Assembly: GCA_028281925.1 (NCBI GenBank)
Contig: JANQIX010000104.1
Coordinates: 62,001 to 126,000 of the forward strand
Length of the DNA stretch: 64,000 nt
Direction: 5' to 3'
Origin: Alphaproteobacteria bacterium
GTDB lineage: Bacteria > Pseudomonadota > Alphaproteobacteria > DSM-16000 > Inquilinaceae
Under the pieces are notes generated by a model that did no database searches, was not told where the DNA came from, and was given only the letters and a program-made list of their open reading frames with translations. The number at the start of each line of letters is the position of its first letter. Position 1 is the stretch's first letter. Of the stretch, positions 9,138 to 17,440 are shown piece by piece. The position numbers and the translations under genes are program-made.

Positions 9138-10235
9138 CTATGCGCCCGCGCGCAGGGCGTCTTCAATCGGTGGCGGTGTGATGGTCCCGCGATCCTCAAC
9201 CGCAAGGCGGCCTTCCTCGACGGCATGGCAGGCAACCTGCCCACCCCCTTCGACCGGGAGCGCCCGCGGCAGTTCCTCGGTGCAGCGGGCATTGGCGTGC
9301 GGGCAGCGAGGGTGAAAGGCGCAACCCGATGGCGGGTTGATCGGATTGGGCACCTCGCCCGCCACCGGCTGCCGATCCCGCCCCGACATGTCGAGATCGG
9401 GGATCGTATCGAGCAGCATGCGTGTGTAGGGATGGCGGGGATATCGGAAGAGCCGCCGCTTCTCCCCCCATTCCACCAGACGGCCCAGATACATCACGCC
9501 GACCCAGTCGGAGACGTGATAGACGACCGCGAGATTGTGGCTGATGAACAGGTAGGTCAGCCCGAGTTCGCGCTGCAGGTCCTTCATCAGGTTCAGGATC
9601 TGCGCCTGGACGGAGACGTCGAGCGCCGAGGTGGGTTCGTCGCAGACCAGGAATTCCGGATTGGACGCCAGTGCCCGTGCGATCGAGATGCGCTGGCGCT
9701 GGCCGCCGGAGAACTCATGCGGATACTTCTCACCGTCGGCCGGCGTCAGCCGGACATGCGTCAGCAGGTCGTCGATGCGGGATTGCACCTCCTGCTGCGA
9801 GCTTGCAAGCCCATGCGCCCGGATGGGTTCGGAGATGATGTTGGAAACGCGCCATCTCGGGTTCAGGCTCGCATAGGGATCCTGGAAGATCATCTGCAGC
9901 CGCTTGCGAAACGGGCGGATCTGCGCCCTTGTCCGCAATCCCGCGATATCCGTTCCGTCGAACAATACGGCCCCTTGGGTGGGCCGGTAGAGCCCCACGA
10001 CACAGCGTGCGACCGTGGATTTCCCGCAGCCGCTTTCGCCCACCAGACTGAACGTCTTGCCGCGTGGAATGGTGAAACTGACGCCATCGACGGCCCGCAG
10101 CACCTGGCGCTGCTCTGCCTCCAAGAGACGGTTCAGAAACGGCTTTGAGACGTCGAAATGCTTGGCGAGGTCGACAACTTCGACCAGCGGCACTTCGCCG
10201 TTGGCGCTGGGCGCCGGGGCTGCGGCATCAGGCAT
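9138..10235 (-). CDS. dppF: Dipeptide/oligopeptide ABC importer ATPase, DppF type
   Basis: A 365-residue ATPase of the Opp/Dpp class. Walker A is GESGCGKST, the signature is FSGGQRQRISIARAL, and Walker B is FLVCDEPTSALD, followed by the switch His in LFISHNLAVV. The C-terminal oligopeptide-ABC extension holds the CAFHPRCPHANARC cysteine cluster, which in this class can carry an iron-sulphur centre. ATG 10235 is preferred over one 24 nt upstream because GGAGGT precedes it. It overlaps the dppD stop by 8 nt. Last gene of a five-gene operon. Confidence 0.92.
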   Translation of the reverse strand: MPDAAAPAPSANGEVPLVEVVDLAKHFDVSKPFLNRLLEAEQRQVLRAVDGVSFTIPRGKTFSLVGESGCGKSTVARCVVGLYRPTQGAVLFDGTDIAGLRTRAQIRPFRKRLQMIFQDPYASLNPRWRVSNIISEPIRAHGLASSQQEVQSRIDDLLTHVRLTPADGEKYPHEFSGGQRQRISIARALASNPEFLVCDEPTSALDVSVQAQILNLMKDLQRELGLTYLFISHNLAVVYHVSDWVGVMYLGRLVEWGEKRRLFRYPRHPYTRMLLDTIPDLDMSGRDRQPVAGEVPNPINPPSGCAFHPRCPHANARCTEELPRALPVEGGGQVACHAVEEGRLAVEDRGTITPPPIEDALRAGA

Positions 10236-11232
10236 GGCCGGCAACCTCCATCGGCACATCGCTTGCGTCTTCGTCGAACAGCCAGCACGCCACGCCGGAC
10301 TCGTCCGACGCGATCAGGTCCGGCCGTTCACTGCGGCAGCGCTCGAAGGCATGCGGGCACCGCGGGTTGAAGGCACAGCCGGGCGGGATGGCCGTAAGCC
10401 GCGGCATCGATCCTTCAATCTGCGAAAGACGATCGACATCGCTGCCGATGGCCGGAATGGCCCCCATCAGCCCCACGGTATAGGGATGCTTGGGCTGCTT
10501 GATGACACTCCGCACCGCGCCGATTTCCACGAGCCGCCCCGCATACATGACGGCTACGCGGTTCGCCGTCTCGGCGATCACGCCCATGTCGTGGGTGATC
10601 AGCATGACGGCCGTGCCGTGATCGCGGCAGAGCCGGCGCAAGAGCGCGAGGATCTGGGCCTGGATCGACACATCGAGCGCCGTCGTCGGCTCATCGGCAA
10701 TGATCAGGCGCGGATTGGCGCACAGGGCCAGGGCGATGACCACGCGCTGGCGCATGCCGCCGGAGAACTGATGCGGATAGCTGTCGATTCTGCGTTCCGC
10801 GGCCGGAATGCCCACTTCCTGCAACAGCTCGATCGACCGGTCGCGCGCCTGTGTCGGCGTCATGTCGGTGTGGGTCAGGATCGTTTCCACAAGCTGGCGG
10901 CCAACCGTGTAGAGCGGATTGAGGCTGGTCAGTGGGTCCTGGAAGATCGCCCCGATCTCCCTGCCCCTGATCCGGCGCATCCTGTCGTAGGACAGATTGT
11001 CGATGCGCCGGCCTTCCAGCGTGATCGCGCCGCCGGCAACCCGCCCCGGCGGCTCCAACAGGCCGATGATGGCGTTGCCGGTCAACGATTTACCGGCCCC
11101 GCTCTCGCCCACCACGCCCAGCACCTCGCCGGGCGAAATGGAAAACGACACGTCGTCGACGGCCACCAGCGTGCCGCGCCGGGTCGGGAACTCGATCCTG
11201 AGATTCTGTACGGAAAGCAGAGCGTCGGACAT
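10228..11232 (-). CDS. dppD: Dipeptide/oligopeptide ABC importer ATPase, DppD type
   Basis: A 334-residue ATPase paired with DppF. Walker [10 protein letters not shown], signature [15 protein letters not shown], Walker [13 protein letters not shown] and switch His in [11 protein letters not shown] are all intact. The C-terminal [14 protein letters not shown] cluster is present. It lies 3 nt after the dppC stop and overlaps dppF by 8 nt, so translation is coupled. Together with DppF it should form the heterodimeric ATPase under the DppBC permease and is a candidate partner for the ATPase-less importer at 1780-5361. Confidence 0.92.
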   Translation of the reverse strand: MSDALLSVQNLRIEFPTRRGTLVAVDDVSFSISPGEVLGVVGESGAGKSLTGNAIIGLLEPPGRVAGGAITLEGRRIDNLSYDRMRRIRGREIGAIFQDPLTSLNPLYTVGRQLVETILTHTDMTPTQARDRSIELLQEVGIPAAERRIDSYPHQFSGGMRQRVVIALALCANPRLIIADEPTTALDVSIQAQILALLRRLCRDHGTAVMLITHDMGVIAETANRVAVMYAGRLVEIGAVRSVIKQPKHPYTVGLMGAIPAIGSDVDRLSQIEGSMPRLTAIPPGCAFNPRCPHAFERCRSERPDLIASDESGVACWLFDEDASDVPMEVAGHA

Positions 11233-11235
11233 GGA

Positions 11236-12246
11236 TCAGCGCAGCTTCGGATTGAGGGCGTCACGCAGCCAGTCGCCCAGAAGATTGACCGCCAGCACCA
11301 GGATCACCAGGGCAACCCCGGGGAAGATCGCCATCCACCATTCCCCAGAGAAGAGATAGTTGTTGCCGACGCGGATCAGTGTGCCCAGCGAGGGTTGGGT
11401 CGGCGGCACGCCGACACCCAGAAACGACAGCGTCGCCTCGGTCAGGATGGCGATGGCCAGCGTGATCGTCGCGATCACCAGCACGGGTCCGGTGACGTTC
11501 GGCAACACATGGCGCAGCATGATCATCACCGGATGGATGCCGATGACACGCGCGGCCTGCACGTATTCCTTGTTTTTCTCCACCAGCGTCGATCCGCGCA
11601 CCGTGCGTGCGAAGTTGACCCAGACGGACGCCGCGATCGCAAGGATCAGAACGTAGAGCGCCAGCTCGTCATGCACGCCGGGCGGCAAGACCGTTCGCGC
11701 CAAACCATCGATCAACAGAGCGATCAGAATGGCCGGAAAGGTCAGCTGAATATCGGCGACCCGCATGATCAGACTGTCGACCCGCCCGCCGACATAGCCG
11801 CTGACCAACCCAAGCGACACGCCGACGACCATGGCGACAAGCACCGAGGCAAAGCCCACGGTCAGCGACACGCGCATGCCGAACATGATGCTGGAGAGCA
11901 CGTCGCGGCCCTGGTCGTCGGTGCCCAGCAGAAACTCCGCCCGGCCGGTCGTATAGGCGTTGTCGCCTTCGACCCACGCCGGCGGCAACCGGGCATCCAT
12001 CAGATCCAGCGTGCGGACGTCGAATGTGTTGTGAGGTGCCAGCCAGGGGGCCGCAAAGGCGGCGACGAAGAACAGGACGGTGACGACGAAGGCGATGACG
12101 GTGACCGGCGACCGCCGGAAACTGTACATCACATCGCTGTCGAGGAAGCGGTACAGGCTGTCGGTGAACCGCGAACGGCTGACCGCGGCCGGGACCGCCT
12201 GCGTGTCCGACACGGACTTGCCGGCGCTGCTGTCGATGGTGGCCAT
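11236..12246 (-). CDS. dppC: Dipeptide/oligopeptide ABC importer permease, DppC type
   Basis: A 336-residue inner-membrane permease. ATG 12246 has GGGAG upstream and gives the normal N-terminus with a cytoplasmic tail and first helix (VIAFVVTVLFFVAAFAAPWLAPH). The DppC signature FLLGTDDQGRDVLSSIMFGMRVSLTVGF and the EAA-type loop EYVQAARVIGIHPVMIMLRHVLPN are present. It has an extended periplasmic loop between helices 1 and 2, as is common in oligopeptide systems. It starts 17 nt after the dppB stop. Confidence 0.92.
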   Translation of the reverse strand: MATIDSSAGKSVSDTQAVPAAVSRSRFTDSLYRFLDSDVMYSFRRSPVTVIAFVVTVLFFVAAFAAPWLAPHNTFDVRTLDLMDARLPPAWVEGDNAYTTGRAEFLLGTDDQGRDVLSSIMFGMRVSLTVGFASVLVAMVVGVSLGLVSGYVGGRVDSLIMRVADIQLTFPAILIALLIDGLARTVLPPGVHDELALYVLILAIAASVWVNFARTVRGSTLVEKNKEYVQAARVIGIHPVMIMLRHVLPNVTGPVLVIATITLAIAILTEATLSFLGVGVPPTQPSLGTLIRVGNNYLFSGEWWMAIFPGVALVILVLAVNLLGDWLRDALNPKLR

Positions 12247-12263
12247 GCTTTGTCTCCCGCCCG

Positions 12264-13250
12264 CTAATGCCCGCCGGCCGTCGACCGCTCGATGCGCAGC
12301 CGCGGATCGACGACGTAGTAGAGCAGATCGACGATCAGGTTGATGACGACAAAGAACAGCGCCACCAGCACGAGATAAGACGACATCACCGGAATGTCGA
12401 CGAACTGGATCGCCTGCAGGAACAGCAGGCCCATCCCCGGCCACTGGAAGACCGTCTCCGTGATGATGGCAAAGGCGATCAGCGAGCCGATCTGCAGCCC
12501 CATGATCGTGATCACCGGCACCATCGTGTTCTTCAGGGCATGGCCGAAATGGATCGCCCGATTGCTCAGTCCGCGGGCACGGGCGAACTTGATGTAGTCG
12601 GTGCGCAGCACCTCAAGCATCTCTGCACGCACCAGACGCATGATCAGGGTCATTTGGAACAGCGCCAGCGTGATCGACGGCAGGATCAGCGCCTTCAGCC
12701 CGCCCACCGTCAGAAACCCGGTGGACCACCAGCCCAGATCCACCGTCGCCCCACGACCGAAGGACGGCAGCCAGCCGAGCAGCACCGAAAACACCAGGAT
12801 CAGAAGAATGCCGATCAGGAAGGTCGGCAGCGAGATCCCGACCAGCGAGACGGTGAGCAGCAGCTTGCTCATGAATCCGTGGCGGTGCAGCCCGGTATAA
12901 ACACCGGCCGGCACGCCCAAGAGCAGAGCGAACAGCGCAGCGCAGAAGACCAGTTCCAGCGTCGCCGGCAATCGTTCGACCAGGATCTCGTCCACCGGTT
13001 CGCCGAGCCGATAGGAAAGCCCGAACTCGCCCTGCACGGCATTGGCTACAAAACGACCAAACTGCACAGGAAATGGATCGTTCAGGCCAAGGCGCTCGCG
13101 TGCGGCCTCGCGCTGTTCCGTCGTCGCTTCCTGGCCCACCATGTTGTTGATGGGGTCGCCGACAAAGTTGAACAGACCGAACGAGATGAAGGCGACGACA
13201 AGCATCACCAGGATCGATTGGAACAATCGCCGAATGATGTAGGCGATCAT
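12264..13250 (-). CDS. dppB: Dipeptide/oligopeptide ABC importer permease, DppB type
   Basis: A 328-residue permease with the usual DppB opening MIAYIIRRLFQSILVMLVVAFISFGLFNFVGDP. The EAA-type loop is DYIKFARARGLSNRAIHFGHALKN. ATG 13250 fits the family N-terminus and has GGGGAGAG about 10 nt upstream; an ATG at 13274 is less likely. It is separated from the binding-protein gene by 111 nt that hold a strong hairpin, so its transcript level is probably lower than that of dppA. Confidence 0.92.
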   Translation of the reverse strand: MIAYIIRRLFQSILVMLVVAFISFGLFNFVGDPINNMVGQEATTEQREAARERLGLNDPFPVQFGRFVANAVQGEFGLSYRLGEPVDEILVERLPATLELVFCAALFALLLGVPAGVYTGLHRHGFMSKLLLTVSLVGISLPTFLIGILLILVFSVLLGWLPSFGRGATVDLGWWSTGFLTVGGLKALILPSITLALFQMTLIMRLVRAEMLEVLRTDYIKFARARGLSNRAIHFGHALKNTMVPVITIMGLQIGSLIAFAIITETVFQWPGMGLLFLQAIQFVDIPVMSSYLVLVALFFVVINLIVDLLYYVVDPRLRIERSTAGGH

Positions 13251-13277
13251 CGAGACTGCACTCTCCCCTTCCATCGC

Positions 13278-13318
13278 AACGCACACGGCCCGGATTGCAA
13301 GATCCGGGCCGTGGCGTT
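13278..13318 (-). promoter_or_regulatory. Intercistronic hairpin between dppA and dppB
   Basis: Perfect 11-bp inverted repeat, arms ACGGCCCGGAT (13285-13295) and ATCCGGGCCGT (13302-13312) with a 6-nt loop, extended by a second AACGC/GCGTT pairing after a short bulge. No U-tract follows on the minus strand. In binding-protein operons such a hairpin usually protects the upstream mRNA end or partly terminates, giving excess binding protein over permease. Role inferred from position. Confidence 0.7.
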
Positions 13319-13361
13319 ACGGGGCCGCTCGGGCGCTGAGTCCCTTGGCCTTACCGGTCGC

Positions 13362-14963
13362 CTACTGGGCCATCGTCACGAAGCGCAGGTCGACGTCGTT
13401 GAACGGCCGCTGCGCGATCTCGCCGACGTTGTCCCGCACGCCCCAAGCCAGCGCCTGCTGGTGCAGCGTGATGTGGCCGACATCGTCCTTGTGGATCTGG
13501 AACGCCTCGCGGATCATCTCGTTGCGCGCCTCGGGATCGGTCTCGATCGCGATCATCTGCGTCAGCTCTTCCACCCGCGGGTTGCTGTAGCGGCCGCAGT
13601 TCCACGTGCCGCCGTCGCCGTCCGGTCCGACCGTCATCAGCTCATTCAGCGGGTTCCAGGCATCGTAGCTGCCAGGGGTCCAGCCCAGCATGAAGAAGCT
13701 GGTGTTGTATCCTTCCGAGGCACCGATCTTGTTGAAGTGCAGCGACTTGGTCTGAGCGTTCAGCGTCACGTCGATGCCGATGCGCTCAAGCATGGGCACA
13801 ACCGCCAGGCAGATGGCTTCATCATTGACGTAGCGATCGTTGGGGCAGTCGAAGGTCAGGGGGAAGCCGTCGGGATAGCCAGCGTCGGCCAACAGCGCGC
13901 GGGCGGCATCCGGGTCATAGGGCAGACGGTCGTTCATGTCTTCCTGGAAGCCCTGGATGCCCGGGGCGACCATCAGACCGGTCGGCGTCGCGGCACCGCG
14001 CATCACCACCTGGGCGATCGCCTCGATGTCGATGGCCTGGAAGAAGGCCTGGCGCACCCGCTGGTCCAGGAACGGGTTCTGCCCCGTACCCGGCATGTCC
14101 AGCAGCTCTTCACGGTGCTGGTCAAAGCCGAGGAAGATGGTGCGCAGCTCAGGACCCTGCAGCACTTCCACGCCGTCGCTGGCATTCAGCCGGTCCACAT
14201 CCTGCAGCGGCACCGGATACATCATGTCGATCTCACCGGAGATCAGTGCGGCCACGCGGGTGGCGTCGTTGCTGATCGGCTGCAGGATGGCTTCGGTGAC
14301 ATTGGCCTCAGGGAAATCGCCCCAACCCCACCAGTCGTCATTGCGCACCAGCACGGTCTGCACGTCGGGCACCCGCTCGCCAATGATATAAGGGCCGGTG
14401 CCGTTGGCATTGTTGTTGGCGAAGGTCTGGACGCCGGCGCCGCGCACCACCTCGGTCGCGCCGTTCTCCTCCGTCCATTCCTGGTCCATGATGAAGAACA
14501 GCGGCAGTTCCTGCAGCAGCGTCGGGTTGGGGCCGTTCCCCGTGACGATCTGGATGGTGTAGTCGTCGATCTTCGTCATCTCGGTGATCGACTGCACCGT
14601 ATACACCATCTCCGACTGTTCCTGGCGCACCCGGTCGAACGAGAACAGCACATCATCGGCAGTGAACGGGTTGCCGTTATGGAACGTCACGCCCTCACGC
14701 AGGTGGAAGATCCAGGTGGTGTCGTCGGCAATCTCCCAAGAGGTGGCCAGCGACGGATGCAGCGAGAGATCGGGATGGCGATGGATCAGGGCCTCATAGA
14801 CGTTGCCCTTCATCGCATTGGTCGGCCCCTCGTTGTTGATGTGGGGGTCGAGACCCAGAACGTCGCCGGAGGTGGAGTATCGGAACGTCTCAGCCGCCGC
14901 CGGCCACGCCACCGCGGCAGCAAGAACGGTTGAGAGTCCGAATGATGTAAACTTGCCCATCAT
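13362..14963 (-). CDS. dppA: Dipeptide/oligopeptide ABC importer, periplasmic binding protein
   Basis: A 533-residue family 5 binding protein. The signal peptide MMGKFTSFGLSTVLAAAVAWPAAA is cut near residue 24, and the mature protein starts ETFRYSTSGDVLGLDPH. The lobe-I signature TWIFHLREGVTFHNGNPFTADDVLFSFDRV is present. ATG 14963, followed directly by a second ATG, has AGGGAG upstream; the longer open frame before it lacks any signal. First gene of dppABCDF. The ligand is unknown. It differs clearly from the binding protein at 1780, so the two importers are not a recent duplication. Confidence 0.92.
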   Translation of the reverse strand: MMGKFTSFGLSTVLAAAVAWPAAAETFRYSTSGDVLGLDPHINNEGPTNAMKGNVYEALIHRHPDLSLHPSLATSWEIADDTTWIFHLREGVTFHNGNPFTADDVLFSFDRVRQEQSEMVYTVQSITEMTKIDDYTIQIVTGNGPNPTLLQELPLFFIMDQEWTEENGATEVVRGAGVQTFANNNANGTGPYIIGERVPDVQTVLVRNDDWWGWGDFPEANVTEAILQPISNDATRVAALISGEIDMMYPVPLQDVDRLNASDGVEVLQGPELRTIFLGFDQHREELLDMPGTGQNPFLDQRVRQAFFQAIDIEAIAQVVMRGAATPTGLMVAPGIQGFQEDMNDRLPYDPDAARALLADAGYPDGFPLTFDCPNDRYVNDEAICLAVVPMLERIGIDVTLNAQTKSLHFNKIGASEGYNTSFFMLGWTPGSYDAWNPLNELMTVGPDGDGGTWNCGRYSNPRVEELTQMIAIETDPEARNEMIREAFQIHKDDVGHITLHQQALAWGVRDNVGEIAQRPFNDVDLRFVTMAQ

Positions 14964-15248
14964 GCTTGAAGGCTCCCTGCTGGAGAGCGGTTGCCCGCCC
15001 TTGGCTTGACCCGCCGCGAAGTGCCGGCAGATGCAATGCTTCGCCAGGCGCGGACGGTTAGTTAGCCGTTGTAGCACCGCATTTCCGCCGCGTCCAAGCC
15101 GGCTTTTGAGGGAAAGCGCGAATACGGCGGCATGACGCCGCAGCCTTCTGCGGGCGACAATCGCCGATATGGAGCCGCACAAGCATCGCCCAGGGCCATC
15201 CTGCGCGCCAGCTTGTCCCGTCCTGGAAATGCTGCGGGTTTCCGGCGC

Positions 15249-15608
15249 TCAGTTCACGCGCACGATCCGGAACGTCCGGGTCACACCGTCCCATTCCTTG
15301 ATGGCGACGTATTCGCCCTCAACGAACCGATGGGCCTCGAACTGGACCAGGACCTCGTCATCCTCCGGCTCGGTGCCGTCATAGTGGAAGGCCCAGCCGT
15401 TGCGGCGATGCACCAGATGGCCGTGATCGTCCGCCTCGCGGGGCGCGAAACGGGTCACGGTGCAGTGGTTGCGTTCCCTGCGCCAGTTCGATGGGTCGAC
15501 CCGGCCCTCCGGATCCAGCGGCGCCTTGAAGACATAACCGAATTCGGAGCTGCCGACGGGATGGTCGGGACAACGGGCGAGTTCGAGACGGATGGTCTTG
15601 AGCGACAT
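15249..15608 (-). CDS. Conserved hypothetical protein
   Basis: A 119-residue protein with no signal peptide or membrane segment. It is rich in charged and aromatic residues, with a His-rich middle (ADDHGHLVHRRNGWAFHYDG, about 58-77) and a C-terminal half of predicted beta strands (VLVQFEAHRFVEGEYVAIKEWDGVTRTFRI). I believe similar proteins occur in other Rhodospirillales but know no function. ATG 15608 is the first start. Its neighbour upstream on the same strand is a Usp gene, 125 nt away, so joint expression is possible but not shown. Confidence 0.65.
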   Translation of the reverse strand: MSLKTIRLELARCPDHPVGSSEFGYVFKAPLDPEGRVDPSNWRRERNHCTVTRFAPREADDHGHLVHRRNGWAFHYDGTEPEDDEVLVQFEAHRFVEGEYVAIKEWDGVTRTFRIVRVN

Positions 15609-15733
15609 GGTTCGATCACTCCCTACTTACCTTTCTTGCCGGCCCTTCAATGCCGACCGCCCCGGCGATCTCGCCGCATCCGGTCGCAATTCGGGCTGTT
15701 GGTTCGAAGCGCCGGAGCCGTTGATGCTCCGGC

Positions 15734-16603
15734 TTAATGGGCCATGACTACCGGGATACCGGCATGGCCGATGATGTGGCGCGTCACGCCGCCGAGGATC
15801 ATCTCGCGCACGCGACTGTGGCCATATCCTCCCATCACGATAACGTCGGCGCCATCGTCGCGCGCGGCGTCCAAGAGAGAGGCCCCGACGCCGTCACCGC
15901 CGACCTCGATCGCCTTTGCGGTCGCCGGAATGACGTGCCAGGCAAGGTACGAGACCAGTTCGTTCGCTCGCGCCGCTTGGGTGCGCGCCGTCGCCGCGGT
16001 CAGAACCGTCACGGCCTCGGCCCGCTGGAGGATCGACATGGCCCCGGCAACCGCACGTGCACAGTCGCTGGTGCCGCGCCACGCAACGGCGACCCGGCGG
16101 CCGATGCTTTCCGGCACGCCCACGGGCGCCAGCATGACGGGGCGTCCGCCGGCCAGGAGGGCTGCTTCCAGCGAGAGCGTGAACTGCAAGTCTTCATCCG
16201 TCGAGCCGGGCCGGCCCAACACGACAAGGTCGCTCAGATGGCTCAGGCGGGCGACCATCTCCTCTTCCCTGCCGGCTTCTTCCCGCCAGCTCGCGCTGGC
16301 CGTGCCGGGGCCCGGCGGCGTGTCGTGCACCGGCATCCCGCTGGCGCCCACCGCCGCTTCGAAACCGCGCCGGGCTTGCTCGGCCCGTGCCTCCCACTCG
16401 GTCTCAGCCGAATGCATCAGTTGCTCGACGATCGTGCCGGACATGCCCTCGCCGACAAGCGGGACGGTCTCGCTCGGGCTCAGCCGTGCGAAAGCCACCT
16501 CCACATGCGCGGCGAAGGACTCCGCCAGAAGAAACGCCGTCGCCAGCGTCGATCTGTCCCGTTCAAGACCGCAGACGGGTGCGAGAATCGTCTTGATCGA
16601 CAT
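15734..16603 (-). CDS. Universal stress protein, tandem UspA domains
   Basis: A 289-residue tandem UspA protein. The N-terminal domain starts IKTILAPVCGLERDRSTLATAFLLAESFAAHVEVAFA. The C-terminal domain ends with GGYGHSRVREMILGGVT, which fits the Usp ATP-binding rule G-2x-G-9x-G-[ST]. It resembles the protein at 8185-9015, especially at the C-terminus (both end GIPVVMAH or TVPVLMAH). An FNR/FixK-type half-symmetric box lies 77-90 nt upstream, so it may be induced under low oxygen, which fits the family. Confidence 0.9.
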   Translation of the reverse strand: MSIKTILAPVCGLERDRSTLATAFLLAESFAAHVEVAFARLSPSETVPLVGEGMSGTIVEQLMHSAETEWEARAEQARRGFEAAVGASGMPVHDTPPGPGTASASWREEAGREEEMVARLSHLSDLVVLGRPGSTDEDLQFTLSLEAALLAGGRPVMLAPVGVPESIGRRVAVAWRGTSDCARAVAGAMSILQRAEAVTVLTAATARTQAARANELVSYLAWHVIPATAKAIEVGGDGVGASLLDAARDDGADVIVMGGYGHSRVREMILGGVTRHIIGHAGIPVVMAH

Positions 16604-16679
16604 CGGTCAGCTCCCGGCTTCCGGATCGGCACACTCCACCCGGACCATTCAGGCTAACAACTGCCGATGATAGCCAACA

Positions 16680-16693
16680 TTGACGCAAGTCAT
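16680..16693 (-). promoter_or_regulatory. FNR/FixK-type (Crp-Fnr family) binding site upstream of usp
   Basis: TTGAC-GCAA-GTCAT: nine of ten half-site bases fit the inverted repeat TTGAC/GTCAA used by FnrL/FixK/Dnr-type regulators. Its centre is about 83 nt before the usp ATG at 16603. If it acts as a class II site at -41.5, transcription would begin near 16645. Site seen in sequence; the regulator is inferred. Confidence 0.5.
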
Positions 16694-16821
16694 TGACTAA
16701 TAAGTAGATGTGCAGTCTGACGGTGGAATTCAAGCGCAGTCGCCGTAGCCTGCTGCAGGCATGACGCACTACTGCCGCGGCCGACCCGCCAGTTGGCGTC
16801 TGTGCTCGCGGTTCGTCCGGC

Positions 16822-16875
16822 CACAATCCCTCGACCGGTCACAATCCTTCGAATGGTGCCCTTCGAATGGTGCCG
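16822..16875. repeat. Short tandem repeats
   Basis: Two perfect adjacent copies of CTTCGAATGGTGCC (16847-16860 and 16861-16874). They are preceded by two copies of CACAATCC at 18-bp spacing (16822, 16840), the second of which runs into the first 14-mer. The pattern looks like local slippage or recent duplication. No function is evident. Confidence 0.65.
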
Positions 16876-16939
16876 ATGACCCGGCCGCCACGGGAGCGAC
16901 GGCCCTGCGCCCTCCAGCGGGAGAGCGCCGCGTGATCGT

Positions 16940-17356
16940 CTAGACCAACTCGCCCAGAGAGTCGCGCACCACGGCCACGATCTCGCCCTCGAACTGCGAT
17001 ACCGACTGACCGTCCTGGCCGAGAACGACCCGAAGCTCCAGAGTCGTCGTGGGCACGAATTGGGCGACCTGGGCCAACACCTCGTCCGACAGGACGTCCG
17101 TCGGATCGAGCTGTTCCCTCTTGGCCTTCATCTCACGCCAGCTCTTCAGAGAAGATGCGATCACGCTGGCGATCTGCTCCGCCTCTTCCCGCTCTCGCAT
17201 GTCACGGTACAGCACCAGCAGACGCCAAGCTCCATCGACGAACGCCGTATCGACACGGTCGACGTCGACGGACTTCATGAACGCTGCGATGGACGCCTCG
17301 TCTTCCACCTTCTGCGCGCCCCCGCGCACCTCGAATGTCCGGACACTGAGGCTCAT
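16940..17356 (-). CDS. Small protein with a C-terminal HRDC-like domain
   Basis: A 138-residue cytosolic protein. The first half (about 1-60) looks like a small alpha/beta domain that I do not recognise. The second half (about 66-137) resembles an HRDC domain: SLKSWREMKAKREQLDPTDV, then LSDEVLAQVAQFVPTT, then a terminal helix QSVSQFEGEIVAVVRDSL. This matches the usual L..WR...A......VLSD..L..+A...P pattern and the final Y/F-G-x-x-I/L helix of RecQ and RNase D. HRDC domains bind nucleic acid, but here no helicase or nuclease domain is attached. ATG 17356 is the start. It lies alone between usp and a metal exporter gene. Confidence 0.6.
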   Translation of the reverse strand: MSLSVRTFEVRGGAQKVEDEASIAAFMKSVDVDRVDTAFVDGAWRLLVLYRDMREREEAEQIASVIASSLKSWREMKAKREQLDPTDVLSDEVLAQVAQFVPTTTLELRVVLGQDGQSVSQFEGEIVAVVRDSLGELV

Positions 17357-17440
17357 GCCGTCTCTCCCGCCAAGCCAGGGCAGCCAAAAACACTGTCTTA
17401 GCGGACGAACGTTAACATTGCGTGAGGCGCTGAAGACCGC

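Larger units (their letters stand above)
16604..16939. other. 336-nt intergenic region with usp promoter and short tandem repeats
   Basis: No convincing gene. The left part is the promoter and leader of the minus-strand usp gene and carries the FNR-type box at 16680-16693. The right part holds short tandem repeats at 16822-16875 next to the end of the HRDC-like gene. A 60-codon plus-strand frame from 16761 has no recognisable features. Confidence 0.6.

Noticed and set aside
16761-16943. 60-codon plus-strand frame in the usp upstream region
   Set aside because: No ribosome site or family, composition of Arg/Ser/Pro typical of a chance frame, and it runs over the tandem repeats.
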